A stretch of 64,000 bases of DNA from Sciurus carolinensis. Taxonomy: Eukaryota; Chordata; Mammalia; Rodentia; Sciuridae. Each line of letters begins with the position of its first letter. Positions within the stretch are counted from its first letter, which is position 1. Position numbers and translations under genes: made by a program. The DNA is taken from positions 61,315,498-61,379,497 of the forward strand of contig NC_062223.1 of assembly GCF_902686445.1 (NCBI RefSeq), written 5' to 3'. The notes under the pieces were generated by a model. The model was not told where the DNA came from, searched no databases, and was given only the letters and a program-made list of their open reading frames with translations. Of this stretch, positions 57,791 through 64,000 are shown in pieces.

Positions 57791-59210
57791 AGGGGACTTC
57801 AAGGAGAAAGGGGAGCAGGTGACTCTGCTCTGTGCTTTGCATACTTATCTGGATGGAAAGCATTCTGAGGTGAAGAGTATTAAACCCACTCAAAATACAG
57901 GAAAGCTAAGGTTCAGCGAATCATAAAGCTTAAGTAAGAAGAAGGAATGGGGTTGCAACCTAGTTCTCACAGACTGGAGACCCCTGTCTCATCCTGTCAT
58001 GTCACCTGCTACCCACAGTGCCTGGTCACCTGCTACAGGGAACATGTGAGGTTCTTGCCGGCCTATTTCAGAAGGCTTACAGCTTTGGAGTCTTTCCTGG
58101 GGGTTGAAAAAACTTGGACTTTTTTTGTTATTTACAATTGACCATTGAAATCCCTACCCTCTGCTCTTCTCTAACTTAAAAAAAAAATGTCCTTTTATTT
58201 AACTTGGGCATCTTTAGAAGAGCTTCTGTCCTCAGCTAGGCCAGGAGAAAGGAAGGCAGGCTGAGCAGAGGAAATGAGAAAATAAAAGCAGAGAAGGTAG
58301 GCAGTACACAAAATTGAGGTGACCAAAACAGCAGGGAGTTGACAGGACATGAAGAATGAGGAGCCTGTGGAGTCACTCCCCAGTTCACTTACAGGGCAAT
58401 GCCCATCACGTTCTCACTCTGAACAGCAGCTGGAGAAGGGGAACAGGAGTAATGTGTCCACCAGGGTACTCTGTGGAAAATTGAGAGTTTAGCAAATTAT
58501 AAGGTATCTTAAACGTGAGAGGAATTAAATTACTATTATCTTTATTATTAGTAATTGTAGTATTTTGAAAAAATGTTCAGGATAGGGAGGAACCCAGTCT
58601 CAGCCCTACTGAACAGAAAGAAGGCTCAAGAATTTTACTGGGCTGCAGAGTAACTATAAGAGTGAATTCAGTACACAGAGCCCATAAGCATGGAAATTAA
58701 ACTTTATCCCTGCTGGGGTGAACGTCCAAGGAGGACCCAGATGATGAACAGAGTTATACTTTCTAAGCCATTAGTGACAATTAATGGCTAAAACACTAGG
58801 GAATTGAGGTCCGAAGTAGTGATCTCAGAGCCAGGACTAGTGATTCTGTCCTGTCTCCCAAGTGGAAGGGTCAGGAAGAGCTAGACAAGTATTGGACCAT
58901 GGCCAAATAAGCTCAGGCTAAGGTAGAAATGGGTGACTGATGTACTGAATGAAAAGTCAAGGCCAAAGCCAAGCTCGATGGTTAGGGCAGTGTGGGCATG
59001 TGAAGTGCCTCTGAGTTCCCTGCTCAGTCAAGTGCTTACTGCTTCAGCTGCTGAGTGCTCTTGGCAGAGGGCTTTCAGATGTCCCTTCAGGGATTGCCTC
59101 TGCTTCAGAGGTCCCCTTGGCCAAAGTCATGCCTTGCCCATGGAGCCCACGTTAAATGATTGATCGGTGCCGAAGGGGTGATGGCCCGGTCATCCCAGCC
59201 CTTACCAGGT
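57791..59210. other. Unique sequence, no gene recognised
   Basis: No named repeat or coding frame with features. Confidence 0.45.
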
Positions 59211-59211
59211 C

Positions 59212-59445
59212 ACTGTGAAGAGCCTTTTTTCGGGGGGAGAGTATTAGGGATTGAATTCAGTGGAACTCAACCCCTAAGCCATATCCCCAGCCCTATTTTC
59301 TATTTTATTTAGAAACAGGATCTCACTAAGTTGCTTAGTGCCTCATTGTTGCTGAGGCTGGCTTTGAACTCATGATCCTCCTGCCTTAGCCTCCTAAGCT
59401 GCTGGGTTTACAGGTGTGTGCCACACCACCTGACTGTGAAGAGCC
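59212..59445 (-). mobile_element. B1-dID SINE, antisense, with 13-bp target duplication
   Basis: The dID half (attagggattgaattcagtg, ccatatccccagccctattt) and the B1 half (gatcctcctgccttagcctc, caggtgtgtgccacaccacc) are complete. The perfect duplication actgtgaagagcc lies at 59212-59224 and 59433-59445. Almost no A tail remains. Confidence 0.95.
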
Positions 59446-59820
59446 CTTTTATTTCCACAGCTCCCAATGGGTTGGCCCAGGCTGTCCTGGGTCTGCATCA
59501 CAGCTAGACATTTCCTTCCGCCACTTCTTTCTTCCCCTCCTTTTCACAGGTATTGACCCCAAGGGTACTCTTTAATAAGTATCCTGTGTGCTAGACTGTC
59601 TCATCCTGTTTCCTTGGGAACTCACTGGACAAAGACTTGAAGTAAGGGAGGGAAGGAGCATACCACACAGATACCTGGGAAAAGTGTCCTAGGCCTAGGG
59701 AACAACCAATGTTAAGGTCACAAGGTAGGAACATGCCAGGAACATTCTAGAAAGGAGACCAGTGTGACTGAGAAGAGGGAGAACCAGGGGGGAAATCACC
59801 CAAAAGAATGATCAGAAAGG

Positions 59821-60178
59821 TGATACAATGATTTGAACATGGTTTGTTCCTTCTAAAACTCATCTTGGAGTTTCATTCCCATTGTAAGGTATTAAGAAGA
59901 TTCAAACTCAATCTGACTATGATGTTTACAAGTGGGACCTTTGGAAAATAAATTAGGATAGAGGGGGTCATTGGGGTGGAGCCCCCAGGATTGAATATTG
60001 GTTGTTGGCCTTGTAGGTAGAGGGAGGGACCAGAGGATATGGATACATATACTGTCCCTGTCTCTTGCCACAGGATGTCCTGTACCACCTTGGACCTCCA
60101 GAACCATAAGCCAAAATAAACCTCTTTTTAACTTACCCAATCTGGTAATGTGTTATTAGCAACAGAAAATGAACTAAG
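59821..60178 (+). mobile_element. MST-type MaLR solo LTR
   Basis: Begins tgatacaatgatttgaacat and contains cttggagtttcattcccatt, gtcattggggtggagccccc, cttggacctccagaaccata and taagccaaaataaacctctt, ending aacagaaaatgaactaagaa. This is the standard MST/THE1-like LTR order. No internal sequence is attached. Confidence 0.88.
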
Positions 60179-63100
60179 AAAGGTAAAGAAGGCAAGATTG
60201 TGTAGACCTTACTGGCCACTGTAAATGCTTTGACTTTTCCTCTGGGTGCTCTGAAGCCCAGGGATAGTTATATAATGAGAACTGACTTGATCTGACGTTT
60301 TAGAAGGATCCATCTGGCTGCTGCGTTGAGACAGGGGAGGGGTACATGAGTGGAGGCATCGCTGTCCATCTTGGAGCTACTTTTCCATCAGGAAGGAGAG
60401 TCCTGCTCCTTGACTCTGCATGTGTTTGGACTCCCAAGGATTCTGGGCTCTCCTCAGCCCAGGGCTCTGTTCTTCAGGGATGGTCTGTTCTGCTCCCTAC
60501 CTTCTGGAGGTGTCAGGGCCACCCTGTGAAAGCAGGATTGCAAGATTGCACGGAGCACCCTTGTCTTCCAGATGCAAATGGATCCTCCACGGGTGCTCAC
60601 TGCCTTATCACAGTCGTCTTCATACTAAGCTGAAATTACTGGCTTTTGTGTCTGTTTTCCTAACTGATTCTGCAGAAATAGAAACTTCCTCATTTTTATT
60701 TTAATCTCAAGCATCCAGCAGAGTGTCTTACACAACTGGGTTTCATTTTATGCTTGATAAGTAAACGAACAGATGAATAGGACCAATGGGTGGACATCAC
60801 GGGGAATTTTAGTCTGTTAAAAAAACAAAAATGGTTCTAACAGCCAGAGCTGATCAACAATGGAAGAAACTGTTCCTAAGGTGGAAAATTTGCCACTGTT
60901 GGGAGGGCCAGGCAGAGCATGTGATGGGGCTGTTATAGATAATACAGGGACTTAAATTGCCTAGAACACCATTCATCAATGACCGTCTGTGTAAGTTCCA
61001 TTTTAAAGTACAGTAAGAATGAAACTCTGGACTCAGAGAGGAGCCTCTGGCATTGGGAATATCCTGTTTGGTACTAAGAGTTTGGGGTAAGACTTACCTC
61101 ATCACTCTTCATACTGTAGGTCAGACCACTTAAGAGAGATGGAAATTTTTTTAAAATGTATTTTAAGCTGATTGGAGAAAACTCCTTGGGTCTCTATCCA
61201 AACTGGCTCCCTGATTTTGCCCGCTTCCCAAACTGAATGTCTTGACCCACTTATAGTAGATGGGCCATCACAGTCTTCCCTGGTATCTACAGTACTGATA
61301 TCCTTATTCCTCATCTCACTGGCTCTTTGGAGAGTATGAAATCAGCCCAGAAAGGGATCATGCTTTGGAAATAAAAGAGGAATTTGTCCCCTTTAGTGAG
61401 AAATTGGGGTGGAAGAATGAGGATGGATGTACTGCCCCGAGCAGCGTGGATGCACCCAGGCTGCACACGAGGCACGAGAACAGAGAGCCCTTCATGGGTG
61501 CCCTCTCCTGGAGGCCAGTGGACACTGGGAAGGGTTAACAAGCAAGAGCTGTGGTTCCGTTTGATGGAGAGAGTTAGGATCTTACAATTGAAGCTTTCAC
61601 TTTAAGACACAATAAAAGACACTGACATGCTGCGTAAGCATTGTTCCTGGCTGTAGTTATTCCAATTATTTTTTATGTTTTCTCCTTAAATGAGAAACAT
61701 ATCAGACACTAACTCAAACACGGAGATACCTATTTATGCTTCAGAACAAACAGTTTAAGGGCATTATATACAGATGTCTAAATATTTAGAAAGTGTCTGT
61801 TTATGGGAGTGAAATGAAAAGTACCTGTTTTCATTTGAAGGATTTTATGTGAAATTTGCATGTAAGAAAAGGCAGCCCCCGTGGCAAAGGGGTGTGAGAG
61901 ATGAGAAGCATGTATAGATGTGGAGTGGGGGCGACTATGGGGTGGGGGCTGCCCTGGGCTGTCCGGGTCCTGCAGTGACCCAGAGTTGGAGGGGCCTAGA
62001 AAATTCAGGCTGGGTGATGCTTCCCTTTAGGTCAGGGCAAAAGTAAATGCCTTGAAGACATCTGGGTGTATTAATGACCTAAAATGTGCTTCCAAACTCC
62101 TGACTTTATCTTTTTATCAGACACTCATCTGAGCCCCAGAGGGACATTTAAAGAGAAATAGGCTGCTTTAGAAGAGTATAGTAGTAAACGAAGGAATGAT
62201 TAGACTACCTGGGGGTGCTCCAGGCCCTCCCAAAGCCGGGGCATTGTGGGAGCTCAGATGGAAGAGCTGAGAGACTGTTTAACACACTGTCTGACATAGA
62301 GACAGGTTTCAGCTCAATTTATGGGAGAACATAATATGTAGATTCTGTGTATGGTTTTGGGATACAACGAGGTGCCTGTGGTGTTCTAAAATAGGATGCC
62401 CTCCTACAGGGCTTTTGAGGGGATTAGTTGGATTGCTAGGTACCTCTGGTTCTTTGGTTCCCAAGATTCCGAGATAGGTGAAGTTGCTCTCCTCTTCCGT
62501 GTTTTTTCCTGCCAACCATGCTGCTCCCTGAACTGGGGCTTGTCAGCAGGCCATCGAGTCTGCAGGTAACTAGGATCCAGAGTTATTTCTTGAGGACAGG
62601 AGAGGGGTGGCCCATGCTATCTGCCCCAGGTGTCCCTGTGAAGCCTTCACCAGTCCCAGATCTACAGGTCTGCACGTCCTCTGAAGGGGTCTTCCTCTTG
62701 CTTCACTGAGGGTGTAGCCTCAGACTTCATTCTCCTTCTCAAGATCTGGCATGGAGGGTTCCTGGCAGAATCTTTTGCTCAGAGTCCTGTGAGGAAGAGA
62801 TCAGAAGTCCGGGAAGGGAGCGATGCCTGAGTTTTCTCCCTTTCTCTGTCCTATCTTGGAATTTAGCAACAAAGCAAGGTTACTCATCACGGCATTAGAA
62901 GGAAATGGGAAAGTGCTGAGTTCCACCCAAGCTGCCTTGGGTCCCCTCCCCTCAGCTGTCACAGTGTGATGGGATAGGCCAAGGGCATAACTGATTAAGA
63001 TGCAGGAGCTGAAGGCAAAGGTTCTCTTTTTAAAACTGGCAAAATACCTTGGGTCAGCACTTTCTGATCATGTTGAAGAGTTGAGACAAGGTTGGCCCTG

Positions 63101-64000
63101 GAGACAAAATAAAGGGTCAGAGTAGATATCCAGGGGCTTCTGGCAAGGGGAAGACTTAAGGATGGGGACTTTAGAATTGCCCAGAAGATAAGCACATGCC
63201 TCACAGTGGGCACATCCATCTACATAGACCTGTACCAGAAGGGACTGGCCAAAATAGAGAGGACAGGAAAACAGTGGAAAGTTGGAAGTTAGGGGCAGCT
63301 GATGGAGAAAGATGGACGTGGAAATTGCTAGGATCAGCAAGAGAAGCTTATTGTGTAGGGTGAAGGATAAGAGAGCGAGAAAACTAAGATGTAAGACTAA
63401 AATTTTGAATGGCTGTGTTCACTCTGTTCTCTTATTCTGTGAAAGGCAGAGTCTGAGGCTGAGCATTTATCTTTCCATTTATTCAATTACATTTTTTCAG
63501 TGGCATAAGACAAGCCCTATCTACATTCTGGAATAAAGCCCTTGCCCTCTAAGAGTGGAATGCTTAATGGTACTAAGTCACCAAATCCTAATGGAGATTT
63601 TACACTACATTGTCAATGTCTAAAGCAGCTGGCATCAGGATCAGACCTCAGGCATCTAGTGGGAATCAGAAGAATGTAACTGAAAAGGGTGCTGGCAAGA
63701 ACAAGCAGGAAAGCCCAACTCCCTTAGAGGTAAGTGGTGACTGGGGAAGTCACCAGAACTTGGAACTAAATAATCTAGTACTGTACTAGATGGCACTTAA
63801 CAAGAAGAACCAGCTCAACACCTGAGTTCTCTAGAGATGCCTCAGCTAATGGAGGTGGTGAGGAGGGCAGTACAGAAGCCTGGTGGTTAACACAAGCACC
63901 TCTCAGACCAGACCAACAGAGGAGATTCAGGGAAATCTGTGGAATCTTGAACCCAGTCCTGAGGCAATGACTCACAGATGAGGCCAGCAAACAGGCGGAA
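60179..64000. other. Unique sequence, no gene recognised
   Basis: The last 3.8 kb show no repeat I can name with confidence and no frame with recognisable domains. A TA-rich, repeat-free block at about 61600-61880 retains a few CpGs and might be conserved; that is a guess from composition. Confidence 0.4.

Noticed and set aside
57531..57926. 131-codon + strand frame
   Set aside because: It lies largely in an L2 3' region, with two other overlapping frames open at the same place and no domain.

Overview
The window is nuclear DNA from a rodent, most likely a squirrel-family species (Sciuridae: ground squirrel, marmot or tree squirrel). The main evidence is its SINEs: several tRNA-derived ID-type copies with the box A/B block starting GGGGCTGGGG(A/T)TGTGGCTCAG, and several B1-dID dimers in which a 7SL-derived B1 half is fused to a degenerate ID half, a combination typical of the squirrel-related clade. 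Older layers (MIR, L2, HAL1, Tigger and hAT MITEs, MLT1/MST LTRs) are those shared by placental mammals. No host protein-coding gene, rRNA, tRNA, CRISPR array or bacterial-type operon was found. Apart from LINE proteins, the open reading frames are short and have no supporting features. It reads as an intergenic or deep intronic repeat-rich segment.

Layout. 1-5791: an almost complete sense-strand L1 (L1-A) with GC-rich 5'UTR, intact ORF1 (337 aa), an ORF2 with all inspected endonuclease and reverse-transcriptase motifs but broken by three single-base frameshifts, a G-rich 3'UTR and an A-rich tail. 5.8-11 kb: mostly unique sequence with an ID SINE and MIR scraps. 11-15 kb: AT-rich, decayed antisense L1 with a MER5-like hAT relic and a short squirrel-type L1 3' end. 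15-21 kb: MIRs, a small local repeat cluster (18.6-20.2 kb) and a Tigger-type MITE. 21.5-24.6 kb: a HAL1 relic, a B1-dID, a Tigger3-like MITE and an ID/B1-dID composite. 25.9-26.5 kb: an LTR-like block inside a hAT-like MITE. 28-33.4 kb: MIRs, L2, an LTR-like relic and a Tigger nested in a Tigger. 35.2-37.5 kb: a 5'-truncated antisense L1 (L1-C) and an isolated L1 internal fragment inside a MIR. 40.7, 44.4 and 49.8 kb: an ID, an L1 3' stub and another ID. 50.5-53.0 kb: a 5'-truncated sense L1 (L1-B) with a splice-like internal deletion. 54-60 kb: B1-dID copies, MIR, L2, an MLT1 interrupted by a B1-dID, and an MST-like LTR. 60-64 kb: unique sequence.

How the parts work together: the only functional logic visible is retrotransposition. 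The L1s would have supplied the ORF2 enzyme that mobilised the ID and B1-dID SINEs, several of which carry target-site duplications and A-rich tails. I found no undescribed multi-gene system. The most interesting observations are the near-intact L1, the splice-like deletion in L1-B, the composite SINE sharing one apparent target duplication, the nested MITEs, the 18.6-20.2 kb local repeats, a compact 15-bp-arm palindrome and a few exon-like or promoter-like sites that need outside data. All family names come from reading remembered consensus features by eye, without a database search.
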